Shown here: positions 33,375-45,410 of the stretch, one piece after another
How positions within the stretch are numbered: the stretch's first letter is position 1
Layout: every line of letters starts with the position of its first letter
NCBI RefSeq assembly: GCF_023856365.1
Contig: NC_064537.1
Span: 11,161,072-11,225,071, forward strand
Source of the DNA: Brienomyrus brachyistius
Taxonomy: Eukaryota; Chordata; Actinopteri; Osteoglossiformes; Mormyridae
DNA: 64,000 bases
Direction of reading: 5' to 3'
Program-made: the position numbers and the translations under genes
Notes under the pieces: model-generated
The model's database searches: none
Seen by the model: only the letters and a program-made list of their open reading frames with translations
Told to the model about the DNA's origin: nothing

Positions 33375-34640
33375 GTGCCATTACCACCACCCTCCACGTG
33401 GCCCCTCACCCACCTGGACAAAAAGGACATTTAGGTGAGAATACTGTCCAGAGATTTCAGTTCAGCATTCAACACAATCATTCCTCAGCATCTTATAGGA
33501 AAGTTGAGATTGCTGGGCCTAAACACCTCCCTCTGCAACTGGATCCTGGACTTTGTGACTGGGAACATCTCCAGTACCACCTTGCTGAGCACAGCGCCCC
33601 CCCCCAGGGCTGTGTGCTCAGCCCTCTGCTGTTCACGCCGATGACCCACGGCTGTGCAGCAATGCACAGCTCAAACTGCATCATCAAGTCCGCTGATGAC
33701 ACAACCGTGGTGGGTCTGATCAGTGGGAACGACGTGGTGTACAGAGAGGAGGCGCAACGGCTAACGGACGGGTGTGGAACCAACAACCTGTCTCGGAATG
33801 TGAACAAGACCAAGAGGATGGTTGTTGACTTCAGGGGGACCCGCCCTTGGTGTTCACATCACGGAGAACCTCACATGGATCCTCAACGCCAGCTCCATCG
33901 CCGAGAAAGCCCAGCAGCACCTCTATTTACTGCAGAGACTGAGGAGAGGGAACCTCCCCCCCCCCCCCATTCTCACCCTGTTTTACAGAGGGACTATAGA
34001 GAGTAACCTGTGTAGCTGCATCACAGCTTTTTATGGGAACTGCAAGACTCTACAGACGTTAGTAAGAACAGTAGAAAAGATCATGGGGGCATCTCTCTCC
34101 CCTCTGTCGCAGACATTAACACGTCACGCTGCATCTCCACAGCCACCGGCACTGCGGACGACCCCACACACCCCTCCCACACCCTCTTCTCCCCCCTTCC
34201 GTCTGGCCATAGGTTCCGTAGCACACTGGCCTTCACTGCCAGGATGGGAAGCCGCTTCTTCCCTCAGGCCGTTAGACTCTTTCGCCAAAACTGAATTACC
34301 AACTATTTCATATACAGCTTAATTTATTATATGCTGCACACTCTCTTGTCCTGCCGCGAATACTGTTTGCGCTTTTATTTACTAATTATTGCCATCTTGC
34401 TGCTAAAATACAGTATAAGTCATAAATACTGTATGAGCAATAACACTATTTATTTAAATATCCATTTCAGACCAGCACGGTTACTACTGCATGCACTGTA
34501 TGCTGTCTTGTCCTGTATATTACACTTGTGTTGTCCTTTGTTGCTTCTGTCCTTCTGTCGTCTGTTTCTGCCTGGTCCTGGATGAACAATGTTTCGTTTC
34601 CCTGTATACTGTGTATATGGCTGAAATGACAAATAATCCT
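33375..34640 (+). mobile_element. L2/Rex1-type LINE, reverse transcriptase to 3' end, frameshifted
   Basis: Plus-strand RT motifs in order: [20 protein letters not shown], then [18 protein letters not shown] at 33435-33600; [11 protein letters not shown] and [10 protein letters not shown] shared between two frames; SADDTTVVGLISGND near 33690 (the usual FADDTT with F to S); NKTKRMVVDF; and LGVHITENLTWILNASSIAE at about 33850 in a third frame. The C-terminal part runs to a stop at about 34322. The AT-rich 3' UTR ends near 34640 with 'tatggctgaaatgacaaata'. Frameshifts at the C runs near 33600 and elsewhere make it inactive. The upstream endonuclease is missing. Confidence 0.88.
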
Positions 34641-35887
34641 ACCTGCCGAAATGTGCATTAATAGCACTGGGGGGGGGGTGTTACATTTGCTGGTCAGATC
34701 ATAGTGGCGCAGGAGAATCAGAAGGTTGTAGAGTCACAGCTGACCAGGGGATCTGCTGTTGTACCTTATAGTCTAATGTGCCTTAGCATGAAGAAAATAA
34801 ACACCTTTTTCAAAGTGCGCATGTTATTTTAGCCAGCTCTTCTGCGTGAGATCACACCCGGCCAGGTTTTGGGCAGCTCACGTCTCCCACTCGTTGTCGT
34901 GGTCCTGTCATTGGACAGCTTGTCGCTCAGCTCTGCATATCTGGGGTCTGCATGGTCTGATTGGCTGCTGTGGGCTAGAGGTTAAGCTCACTTAGTGTGA
35001 CTCTGTGCTGGTGGGGTGTTTGTTGGGGGGGGGGGGTGCTGGTGAGTGTGCAGTAAATCGCAGTCCAGCTCCAGTCTGACGCAGTGCATAGCCCTGCTAT
35101 TTTACAGCTGATACACAGCAGATCAGTGCCCCCCAACCCACAGAGGCGTAGCGGAGCGTGGGAGTGAGTAACTATGCGTGTGAGTTACATGCTCGTTTCA
35201 GGGGGTGCGTTGGTTGGAAATGCAGTTCTCCTGGAACATAACAGATCACAGCATATGAGTGACAGACGACCTCCTCAGTGAGTGCTCCTGTAGGCCTGTG
35301 CTGTGACTCACCACTGCCCCCTAGTGTGCAGGTACGCAAATCTGCCCATGACAGTTTTTCAGTCCACTGTGACTGAGCTGCTGACATCTGCTTCTTTGTC
35401 TGTCCCCTCATTAATGTTAATGCTAAGCATCTGATCTGATTTGATGTTAATTTTGTGGCATCATCAAGGACTCTGGCCAGGTGATTTCTGTATGATGTGT
35501 GTCACATGACTGTTTGGTAATGGGTTGTTCAAATGCTCTGGCTACTGTAGTTTCATTTTGTATTTTTTTGTTGTTGGAAACTAGCTGTGTATCTTGTCAG
35601 CAGCTCTGTAGTTTATGTAGCTGAAAGCACACACACAAGTCATTGTTTGGATGGAGAGCATTAAACCCAGAAGTTGTGGCCTTAGCTCCCCCCCCCACCC
35701 CCACACACACGTTTCTGATAGCAGCTAATCACAGCTCAGCCAGGAGGAAGACTGGGAGAGCGCTTTAGCCTCATGCGCGACTGCCATGCCGGTGTTTTGG
35801 ATGTTCTCTGGGATTCTGGTGCTTGAATGTTTACACGTGTAAGAGGAGCACACCACCCTCTGCAGCTTTTTCCACTCAGTGGTTGTA
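34641..35887 (+). other. Septin 9 intron segment
   Basis: No gene seen. Contains G runs at 34670 and 35026. No confident transposon. Confidence 0.45.
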
Positions 35888-36256
35888 GCCCCCCTGCACG
35901 TCTGTGAGATGCAGTTTCTTGTGCATCTACGAGATGCAGCTTTTTGCACGTCCTGTGAGGTGCATCTTTTTGCATGTCTGTGAGATGCAGCTCCTGCATG
36001 TCTGTGAGGTGCCAACTTTCTGCTTGTCTGTGAGATGCAGCTTCCTGCATTTCTGTAAGATGCAATTTCCTACATGTTTGTGAGATACAGCATCCTGCAC
36101 ATTTATGAGATGCACATTTTTTTGCACGTTTGTGAGATACAGCATCCTGGCACATTTGTGAGATGCACATTTTTTTGCACGTCTTGTGAGATGCAATTTT
36201 TTTGCACATCCATGAGATGCATCTTCCTGCACATCTGTGAGATGCATCTTCCTGGA
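35888..36256. repeat. Diverged minisatellite, unit about 25-29 bp, about 14 copies
   Basis: Core 'tgtgagatgcagcttcctgc' followed by 'acgtc'. Copies vary in the T-rich part ('catttttttgcacg') and in length, so frames on the minus strand look like cysteine/histidine-rich peptides. I treat these as repeat artefacts. Confidence 0.92.
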
Positions 36257-37599
36257 CATAGATCTATTCTTTATCCACAAACCAAAATATGACTTGCAGA
36301 GAGATTGGTGGAATAAAAAAATGTAGTGAATAGGCAGTGAAAATGGCCTTTATCTCGCCTCGTAGCTCCCCGGTGGCTGCAGTGTGTTCATTTTCAATCC
36401 CACTGCTGCTCACCATTTTGTCTTTATTGATGATGAACAGAAATAATAAAAATGGCAGCCAGAGCGCTGTGACTGGGGACATGCTAGAACCCCGGCAGTG
36501 TGTGGGATTTTCATTCTGTCCTGCTCTGCGCTTTGGTTCTCTGCGAGTCCTGCAGCTGAATCATACCCGAAACTATCCCGAGCCGGGTGCCGCCCTCTCA
36601 GAGCCTCCTGACCCCCTGCAGCTCCTCTAGCCTCTATCCACCCCCACAAAGGTCAGTAGCAGCGTTAGCCAGGAGGGTGGGGGGGGGGGGGGGGGTGGCG
36701 TGGCGTGGGACACTCAATGCCTGTGCACCCCCAGCCTCTGACTCTGCGGATGGAGGAAAAGGGAACATGCAATAAAAACAGTGTGTTCAGGAGAGCAGCT
36801 CTCAGCACATTGTGCCAGGGGGGGTGGGGGAGGGAGGCGTTGCTTTCAGTGACAAATCGCCTGAAGTTCTTACCAGATCCGCTGGTATGGCTTCCCCCCC
36901 CACCCCCCCCCCCCCCCCCCCCCCCCCCCCCGAGTGCGCTGGGTGTGGTACTGTAGGGACCCCAGGGACTCACCAAACCTCCACTTCTGCATGTAATTTG
37001 CCAGATCTGGAAGTGAAGGTTTGTTTGTTTGCTTTCAGGCCGGCGAGTTTAAAAGGGCCGGAGGCCCAGCGCTTTCACAGAAGGTGCTTTTATTGTGGAC
37101 TCCTTCTAAGTAGTAAACAGTTGTGTTCAGCGCCTAATTAGGGCTGAAGCAGGGGGTCCCGTATAAGTATGAAGAGTGAAGCTGCGAAAATGTTGGCCTT
37201 TCTGCCTGTATTTCTCGATGCTGATCTGTGCAATTTGTCATTTTTAAACATTGGGCCAAAATTTATAAAAAAAAAAAAAAAAAAAACTGCACTTCTTTTT
37301 CAATGCAGTGTGGTGACCGAATTCTCTTAGGGAGACTTTTAGCTGAGACTCAGATAAAATATGAGTGTAAGTTCGAATGCTGGTTTCTCTGACAGCTCCT
37401 GTCGCTGCTTAACAAGTGTGGCGCTCATACACTGTTTACTTGCTTGGAGAGAACAACATGACTACGGAGGGAAATGACTTCGGACCGAAGGGGTCCTGCA
37501 GGCATTACCATACACGGCTCTGCCAGCGTCAGCTGCTTTGCGGTCAAATTTAAAGAGTCGAGTGAAAAAAAAAAAAAAAAAAAAAACTGCTTAAGTAGT
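36257..37599 (+). other. Septin 9 intron with very long C/G and A runs
   Basis: Contains G runs at 36678-36695, a C-dominated run of about 38 bases at 36894-36931 interrupted by one A, and an A run at 37266-37285. No coding exon is recognised. The region grades into the GC-rich promoter area of first exon b. Confidence 0.5.
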
Positions 37600-38016
37600 C
37601 AGAGTGTCTTCATTGGCTTGAATCTTAAGCTGGGAGAGTGCAACAGAGCAAGCTGTCTTCGGTTTATCTCTGTGAGAGGACGGTGGTTGTGTGTGTGGTG
37701 TGTGTGTGTGCGCGCGCGTGCGGACGTGCTGAGCGGAGGGGAGAGAGGGGAGGGAGCAAGAGAAGCCAGAGAAAAGGAGGGGGCCGCTGTCCGCCCTCCC
37801 CCCGGAGCTCGGTGGCGAGGGAGGCAGCAGCGGCGCGAGCAGGAGAATTTGCTCCTTTAAGAAAGCAGAGGGACCTGGATCTTGAGGCATAACTTTTTTT
37901 TTTTTTTTTTTTTTTCTCTGACTCCTAATTTGGGATTCGTTCGAGGACACAGAGAACGCCTCTGAAACGTTACCTTGATTGGAAAGGGATCTTCACTGTT
38001 GATATTAAGACAAAAG
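37600..38016 (+). promoter_or_regulatory. septin9: Putative promoter and 5' leader of septin 9 first exon b
   Basis: GC- and purine-rich DNA (37720-37850, with several CpG and the words 'gtgcgcgcgcgtgcgg' and 'gcagcggcgcgagcagg') precedes the MSDSTVNAH start at 38017. A T run at 37893-37914 lies inside the presumed leader. No TATA box is evident, so a CpG-type promoter is likely. The exact transcription start cannot be placed from sequence. Confidence 0.45.
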
Positions 38017-38071
38017 ATGTCTGATTCCACTGTTAATGCTCACTTGGGAGGAATAATATCAGATTTTGAAG
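38017..38071 (+). CDS. septin9: Septin 9 alternative first coding exon, isoform-b type
   Basis: The exon encodes MSDSTVNAHLGGIISDFE plus the first base of the next codon, followed by the donor 'gtcagt' at 38072. Human isoform b, as I recall it, begins MSDPAVNAQLDGIISDFE-ALKRSFEV. The length is identical (18 residues) and 14 of 18 residues match. Splicing to 47828 completes the alanine codon and continues ALKRSFEV. It is the last of the three first exons before the shared exon, as in mammals. The start codon is preceded by 'caaaag', an acceptable vertebrate context. This exon alone fixes the gene identity and orientation when read with the shared exon. Confidence 0.94.
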
Positions 38072-38878
38072 GTCAGTCTTTTACGTTGTACTTTTAAATG
38101 ATTTTTTTATTTTTTTTTGCTTTTCTCTGTGTTTTGCTCTGCTCACGAACAAACTTTTGTCTACCGTAGAAGCACTGCAGTGAGGGTGTTACTTACGGTG
38201 GGCTGCATTGGATCTTCGTGAAGAGTGCGCTTTCGGGTTCAGAAATACCGAACCGGAATTTAAGAATAAATTCTCTCTCTCCTTCTCTCCCTCCGTCTCT
38301 CCCCTTGCTTTTCTTTGTCACGGCGGCATGGGCACGTTCAGGGGAGCGGATCCTGTGGTCTGCTGTTGCCTGGCCCCGTCCAGGGCGGGCGGCCGTACCG
38401 ATAGCGGTGTGGGGCAGGAAAGCCTCCTGGCACAAACAAACACGCAGAGGGGCCCGTTAGCGGAGGGGGGGGAACATCTGTTGCCTCTGCGCTTCCTCTC
38501 TGCCGCGCGCCCCTTCTGCTTTCATCTCCGTTGCTTTCCTCCGCCCCCAACCCCCTCCCCCCCCATCCGGTTCACCCTGTCCAGCTGTGTGGGCCTGAGA
38601 GTCACCATGCCCCCAGCAGGGTCCCTCTCTGGCCCACCGGCCATGTGGAGCTCGAGTATGTTCCAAACGTCCCAGGAGAAGGCTGTCAGCAGCTGGGGGG
38701 GAGGCAGGGGTTGGGGGGTGGCGGCTCCGGAGGGCAGTGCTCATCTGGAGATACATCTCCTCTTACCTCTCCTGCTACATACCTCTCCTCTCTGCTCTGT
38801 TATTAGCTCATACTTCCCTGCTCTCTTGACATTTCCATGATCCCATTAGCTCCTTTTTTCAGTGCTCTTTTTAACATG
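38072..38878 (+). other. Septin 9 intron after first exon b
   Basis: Begins with a GT donor and T-rich stretch, then a GC-rich segment (38330-38720) that may extend the promoter CpG region. No further exon is recognised. Confidence 0.5.
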
Positions 38879-39175
38879 GGATGATCCCATTTGGTCGTTT
38901 TCGATTGAGTCTTTGTCTGTTTGATGATCCCATTTGGTCACTGAGCTCACTGCTCTTTTAGGAGGCGATGATCCCATTTGGTCACTGAGCTCACTGCTCT
39001 TTTAGGAGGCGATGATCCCATTTGGTCACTGAGCTCACTGCTCTTTTAGGAGTGATGATCCCATTGGTCACTGAGCTCACTGCTCTTTTAGGAGGCGATG
39101 ATCCCATTTGGTCACTGAGCACACTGCTCTTTTAGGAGGCGATGATCCCATTGGTCCCTGAGCTCACTGCTCTTT
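38879..39175 (+). repeat. 44-bp minisatellite, about six copies, each with an acceptor-like motif
   Basis: Units start at 38923, 38967, 39011, 39054, 39097 and 39141, with lengths of 44, 44, 43, 43 and 44 and a shortened last unit. A partial unit lies at 38879. Each unit reads 'gatgatcccatttggtcact', then 'gagctcactgctcttttagg' and 'aggc'. The segment 'ctgctcttttag' followed by G is a fair match to a vertebrate 3' splice site on the gene's sense strand. Confidence 0.96.
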
Positions 39176-41079
39176 TGTTGTGTTTGTGTGATGACCACGA
39201 TCACTCCAGTTCTCACTACTCCTTTACCACGTGAGTCTCATTTGCTCCCATTCTGAGGGCCTCTTTTAAGACATGCGACAGTCCCACCAGACCATCCGAC
39301 TCATCCCTTACATCTGTCTCGCTGGTTGGTGTGCTGCCACTGTTTGGCTTATGACATCACAGTGCCTGCTTTTTAAGTCCAGCCAAATATGTCCACTGGC
39401 TTTTGGAACTTTGAAATTTACTCGTAGCAAGCTTGCACAGAGTTTTCAGTGATCCCACCAGAAGTGAATATGTGGTTTGCTCTCTTCATTATCGGCTAAA
39501 ATGTCAATGATCTTTCGAGGATGAAAAGGCACGAGTCACCTTTTTGTCTATTCAAGTGTAATTTATTTCGGACCGGAGGCCCAGTTCTTTTCTTTTCTGT
39601 GCTTTTTAAAAAAGTTTTCATATTAAAAATCCTAAAATTTTGTGTAGTATTTATGCTCCTGAAACAAAATTTATTTTTTCAAATGAAATTAAGCATCCAG
39701 TCGTTTACACTGAGTGCAGGTTTCCTTTTAGTCTGTTTGAGTGTAATCTTCGAATGTGTAGCCAAAGCCTGATTGGACGATAAACTGGCAGTGGGCGTGG
39801 CCCGGGCCCAACTTCCCTCCTGGTTGTGACGGCAGGTGGAGGCTTGGGCCTCCCCGTTGTTGTCGTGCCCTGGCACCACCGTGGAAAACCCCGCAGCATT
39901 TCTCATACAAAGGGTCTGTAGGCTGCGCAGCCCCCTATTGGTGCTGAGGGAGACGAGGGCATCAGGAGAGGAAATTCCAAGGAGGGTGGCAGACAGAGGG
40001 CTCATTTCAGCGATGTGCGCCTTTGGACCCCCGCCATGACACTGGCAGCTCTAGCGCGTGATTACTTAATAAATGGGCCATTCATGTCACTTCCGGTCTC
40101 AAATATGCTGCCCCTCACAGAGATTGTCGTATGTGAATGGAAGGTGAGGTAGGTGCGTCTTGATGTCTGTGCATGTGCAGTGGCTCTCCAGTCCTTAAAG
40201 AAGGCAGGAACCAATAAAACCTAGAACCTGAACACTTAAATAGAACCTAGATAATTCAAACTGCAGACGTTAATCCTGCACAGTGTGACAGAATCTAGTG
40301 TATGTATAGGAATGTAGAGTACTGTAAATATTATAATATAACCTGACCCTGAATTATAAAGGGTTAGGTGTTAACGGTGCTGTTTCACAACTCCTGAGCT
40401 CTCATGATTGTAGTTTTGGAGGTAGTGTGTCAGGCTCTCCTTGGAAGCCCAACAACTGCATTGGTGGTCATCGTTAAGGTTTGGTAATGGCAAAGATCAG
40501 TTTGATCGGTTTAACAGTGAATATGTCACCTATCTGTGCCGCCATCAACCAGCATTGAATCTGTATCGACGTGCGTCACTCTATGCAGGGAATGTCACAC
40601 TGAGGCCGCAGGGTAAATGTCTGCCGCTGTTGGTCACACGGCGTGACCTCACTGCTGGCTGCACTTGCACAGAGACACACCAAGAAAGCAGTGGTTCAGA
40701 CGTGGTGAAGCAGTGCAGACTGGCTGCAGTGTCCGGCCTGACCGGATTCTCACGCTTGTTCCGGGAGAACGTGTGTCCCCGTTTGTTCCTGACGTTCGTA
40801 CTCAGACCTCGAGCAGCAGAGTCTAATGACTGGGTGAAACAGGAAGGAGACTTAGGGAGTCTTGGCACATCGAGCCACGAGAAGATCTATCTGGCTCCAG
40901 CCGTCTCAATTTGATGGTGACGTCTCGCTCCTCATGGCTAAACGGGCTAATGCTTTCAGCAGCACGCTGAGATAGCGGCACTGCATTGTGTAAGGTCACT
41001 CCTACTTTTGGTCACTGGACTATACAGTGAGTCGCTCTATGGAGGACCAGCACCGCTTAGGTACATTGACAGAACATCA
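39176..41079 (+). other. Septin 9 intron segment
   Basis: No gene or confident repeat is recognised. A 157-codon frame at 40441-40914 lacks any known domain or splice context. Confidence 0.45.
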
Positions 41080-41310
41080 TTCGTTCCATGTATGACCCGC
41101 TGTGCGTTCTATTTATTTCTATTTATCTACTTCCAAATTCCTTGCAGTACTTTCCCTGACATTCTTTGTATCGTTACTGTTAATGTTTCTCATTAATTTA
41201 TTATCGTTTATTTCTGTCTAAATGTCTTTTTCCATGTCTAAGTGTATGTGTGTTGTGCTAATGCAACATACATTTTTCCTATGGATTAATAAAGTATCTA
41301 TATATTTCAC
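41080..41310 (+). mobile_element. 3' UTR end of a LINE
   Basis: T-rich sequence with 'tatttatttctatttatcta' and ending 'tcctatggattaataaagta' followed by 'tctata'. The 'ggattaataaagtatct' terminus is a typical fish LINE 3' end. No coding part remains. Confidence 0.65.
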
Positions 41311-41662
41311 ATCTTTGGAGGGAACCCCCCCCCCCCCCCCCCACCCCCGACTTGTGTTTTAATAATTTTTTTGATCCTTGAGCTCATTGTCCATTCATTT
41401 GTCGGCTGCTTGCTTGCTGCGTGAATCTATCACGGTCACGAAAGTGAAGTAAATGACTGGAAACTGATACGTTTCGTGACTAAATGAGTCTGCTGTAGTC
41501 GTGTCTGTATAGAAGTTAAAATGCTATTATTTGCTGTTTATATGTGTCTGTGTGCTTTTCTGTTTTCCAAACAGCCATATTCTTTGCAGTCATATGTATT
41601 TCAGTAAATAAAATGATTGAGGAAAAAACACTAACCAAATAAAAACCAAATCGGATAAATAT

Positions 41663-41790
41663 TGTGGCATCTTGGCTCAGTAGGTAGCACTGGAGCATCA
41701 CACTTCCTGGACTGGAGGTACAAATCTGCATGCTGTCCTGGGGTGTTATCTGGGTGATTCCATGCTCACTGGGGTTTGGTACTGGATTAG
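41663..41790 (+). repeat. tRNA-derived SINE head
   Basis: The tRNA-like start 'ggcatcttggctcagtaggt' plus 'agcactgg' is followed by a degenerate B box ('ggaggtacaaatctgc') and 'atgctgtcctggggtg', the position of 'catgttctccccgtg' in the ATGGATGG family. The tail is missing. Confidence 0.55.
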
Positions 41791-41819
41791 AGGTGGTGGG
41801 AAGTGTTGGTGTCAGGGTT

Positions 41820-42352
41820 TAGAGAAGGAGTAAACATTGTATACCACACTGAGGGTTAAGAGAGAATGGTATATACATACGTATTGCACGCTGAGGGTAG
41901 AGGCAGGATGGTGTATGCACATACATAGCATGCTGAGGGTAGAGGCAGGATGGTGTACACACACACACACATATCACACTGCGGGTAGAGGCAGGATGGG
42001 TGTACACACACACATATCACACTGCGGGTAGAGGCAGGATGGTGTACACACACATATCACACTGCGGCTAGAGGCAGGATGGTGTACACACACATATCAC
42101 ACTGCGGGTAGAGGCAGGATGGTGTACACACACACACACACACACATATCACACTGCGGGTAGAGGCAGGATGGTGTACACACACACATATCACACTGCG
42201 GGTAGAGGCAGGATGGTGTACACACACACATATCACACTGCGGGTAGAGGCAGGATGGTGTACACACACATATCACACTGCGGGTAGAGGCAGGATGGTG
42301 TACACACACACATATCACACTGCGGGTAGAGGCGGGATGGTGTACACACACA
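41820..42352. repeat. Minisatellite with a unit of about 40 bp rich in CA
   Basis: About 13 copies of 'cacactgcgggtagaggcag' plus 'gatggtgta' and an internal (CA)n of variable length. Early copies are more diverged ('gctgagggtagaggcagg', 'gagggttaagagagaatg'), and later copies are near identical, which suggests recent growth at the right end. Frames on both strands are repeat artefacts. Confidence 0.96.
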
Positions 42353-45065
42353 TGACCCGCATTGCACACATGGTAACAGTTGCACTTGGCTTGCGTATTT
42401 TCCCCTGCAGGTTTGGTTGTGTTGGATGGAGGGATGCAGCAGGACAATGTCAGCTTTGTGGAAGAGCATGTGTGCTGCTGGTCAGAATAAACTCAGCTCT
42501 GCTGGAAATAGGAATAAAACACTTTTTCTTAATATGAACAAGATCCCGGAATGAAGAGCCTCGCTGTTAGAGTCATACTCACCCTTTGATTTAGGTGTTA
42601 AGTGTTTTGTTTTCAGGTTAGAAAGTGTGTTGTGTACAAAGCAATCTAACTGAACTAAAAACATATTGTGTGTGTTATATGGGAAGGCCCCGGCACTGCA
42701 CCAGCACTGCACCGGCACTGCACGGTATTCCTCTGACGTGTTCATCACGGCTTATGGTTCCAATGCAGAATTTTTGCTCTGACTCTCGGGACAGCGCTGT
42801 CTCCCCAGGGCTGAACATTTGAAATCGGTGTGTTGGATCGTACTTATCAGCCATGTGTCCCCCCAGCTTTCAAACGCATGCAGTGTGTGGAATCTAGATG
42901 CTGTTCGGTTTGTAGTAGACACTCCAGTTATAGTGGAGCATTCAATGTATCGCATTCGGGGTTTGCTGGGTAGGCGCTGGACCAATCCTGATTGGAAATC
43001 AGTTATGGGAAGTGTATGGCTCGCTGTTTTGATAACAGAATTCCAGGAAAACGTGTCCGACAAGCTTATCTTTCTACAGCATAGTTAGTGGTATTAGTTT
43101 GAATGGAAGCATTTTCCAAACTAAGAACCTTCATACTAAACACTGTTAGCATTAAACGAACAGAATACTCTTGTGTGATGCGACTTATGAGTAGGTGTCA
43201 TGTGATGCCCATCATCCAGTTAGCTGGGAGAATGTTAATGATGTAATCTGATGAGCATACAGTTAATGGTACAGGGTAAGTCATGAGAGGAAGAACCAGT
43301 CAAATTAGTTGCTTCCCCTGTAATGAGACGTTTTGTCCTGGCTTTTGTCATTAAATGCACTAACCACATAACACTGAATAAATAGACAATTGAAGGGTGA
43401 TCATTAAGTGAATCAGTGAAGAGCAGCTTGATGCAGATAAGTACATATAGCATATTAGCTTCAGTGATGCGGCTTTCGAAAACTAGGAGATTTTTGGTAC
43501 TTCGTGGTTTTCTCTCAGTTGTTCTGAGAATATGATTCTAATAATAAAATGAGCAACAGCCCCCCACACATGCAAAGCCAGTGTATCAGAGTATAAGAAG
43601 CCTTTGGTGTTTGGGCTGAAGCCGCAGGAGCCTGAGAGACCCTCGCTTCCGCCGCCCCCTGACGCCCCACATCCGGGCCCCTGCTCTGGGGATGAGACAC
43701 CCCCCGGCCCTGAATAGGTCTGCTGGAGAGCTGCAAGACACTGGCGCACGGGTGTCAGATGCTAGCAAGAAGTTAGCAGCATGTGGTGGGACACATTAAT
43801 GTTCTTCATCATCGAATGGTGGCAACGGTGTTATTATGATGTCATAGACAGTCACATCCATAGGTGTGTGTGTTCTGTGAGTACACAACTGCCATCACTT
43901 TTTTTAATGGCATGATGGTCTGAGACTGGCAATATGGGGAGTTCAGTTAGGTCTGCTTGGAATTTGTAAATGCGTTGCTCCACTGATAGTAATTTCATTA
44001 CAGCTGTGCTCTGTACTAGGGGCTACGAGAGCGGACCTCATCATGTCCCCTCTTGTAGATGGATAGGCTGATCTTGGGAGGCATGAGCGGGGGGGTCTGA
44101 GGGCAATAACTGAAAGGGGCTTTTATGCTCACAGGAGTGGAGGTATCCTTAGTAACCACCCACACCTGTCGTTGCATGATCTGCCTCAGCTGCCTGATTG
44201 ACCTCAGAGGAGCATGTGGAGGTTTAAATCTCGACCATTCATCTAGAAAGTTCCAGAATGTCTGTTGCAGATCGCTTTGTCCTGCTGCGTTGGTGGATGG
44301 CAGTTGTGGGGGGGGGGGGGGTTAACAGTGAGCAGTGAGACGTGCTTCCGGCCAAGAATGCGCGGCATGCAGTCGTACGGCGTCGCCTCGAGCACGCTCC
44401 CTCCATGCCATTAAATACAGTGGTGCATTGATCTTGCAGCAGCTGGGCACTAAGCCTGTCTGTAAATCCTGCCGGCTCACGCAGGATCATCAAGCCTTTC
44501 CTTCTGTGATAAATCAAGAACCAATGGGATTTCAACAGCAGGGATCACCACGTACAACCATGGTTCCAGAACGGTGGGATCAGGAGGCAAAAACGGGTCA
44601 TAAATGCAACACAGGGCCGGATGTCATGAAACTATGTTAGTAGTTAGTAGTAGTATTGCAGGCTAATAATATGGATTTTTGTGACATCATTTGCTAAAGA
44701 CAAGTTTGCTCATTTATTGATGGTTAATGAGTCTTAAAACAATCTGTTGTTTGCCAGGTAAAATAAACCAAAAATAAGGAAAAAGAGATTTGAACCGTCG
44801 ATGACAAACGGGATGTACTTTCCATTGACTGGGACGAATCTGATAAAATCACCGGCACCTGAAAGTAATTTTCTCAGCACTTCATATCAAGCTTCAGGGG
44901 GCCGAGCTCTTTAAAGCTCTTTAAGTGAAACCATTTATAGAAGCTCTTTATCAACATTTTTTAGATTACTGATGTCGGAAAGTAGGTAATGTACTGCCTG
45001 AATTTCCAGGTCATACATCTGAAATGGTCTGGACTCTAAAACAAGAGGACAGAAAAGATCACAGA
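42353..45065 (+). other. Septin 9 intron segment
   Basis: No gene or confident transposon seen. A short tandem 'ccggcactgcaccagcactg' occurs at about 42688-42722, and a G run at 44309-44320. Confidence 0.45.
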
Positions 45066-45100
45066 TAGTTTATTCATGCCCAGGGGAAATTGTCTTCAGT
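45066..45100 (-). repeat. Tail fragment of a LINE
   Basis: 'tagtttattcatgcccaggg' followed by 'gaaattg' is the reverse complement of the 'caatttcccctggg...aataaact' LINE terminus. Very short, so weakly supported. Confidence 0.35.
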
Positions 45101-45294
45101 GCCTGTGCCCCTGTAGCAATGAAGAACAAATTTCTAAAATTATCCATTATTTGTTGTTTTTGATGTGAGACCGTCAGTGACCTAAGGTCAGTCCTCATTT
45201 AATCCAATGAAGAACTTCCATTAAATTTCCAAAACTCACTAAGTGGACAAATTCTCAAAAACATATCACATGGGACCGAGTGGGTTTTGGAAAT

Positions 45295-45410
45295 TTGCTT
45301 TTCAACTGAAGTTAAGGGCTTGACAGTGGTATCAGTCCGTCGGCTACGGGATTTGAACCGACATCCTTCCGATCACAGGCACAGCCGTCTAACAGCCACA
45401 ATCTGTTCCT
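45295..45410 (-). repeat. tRNA-derived SINE, minus strand
   Basis: Plus reads 'gttaagggcttgacagtgg', then 'gggatttgaaccgacatcct' and 'cgtctaacagccaca'. This is the reverse complement of a SINE head with a B box of the GGTTCAAATCC type. Confidence 0.6.

Noticed and set aside
40441..40914. 157-codon open frame in the intron
   Set aside because: No domain or exon boundaries; likely chance.
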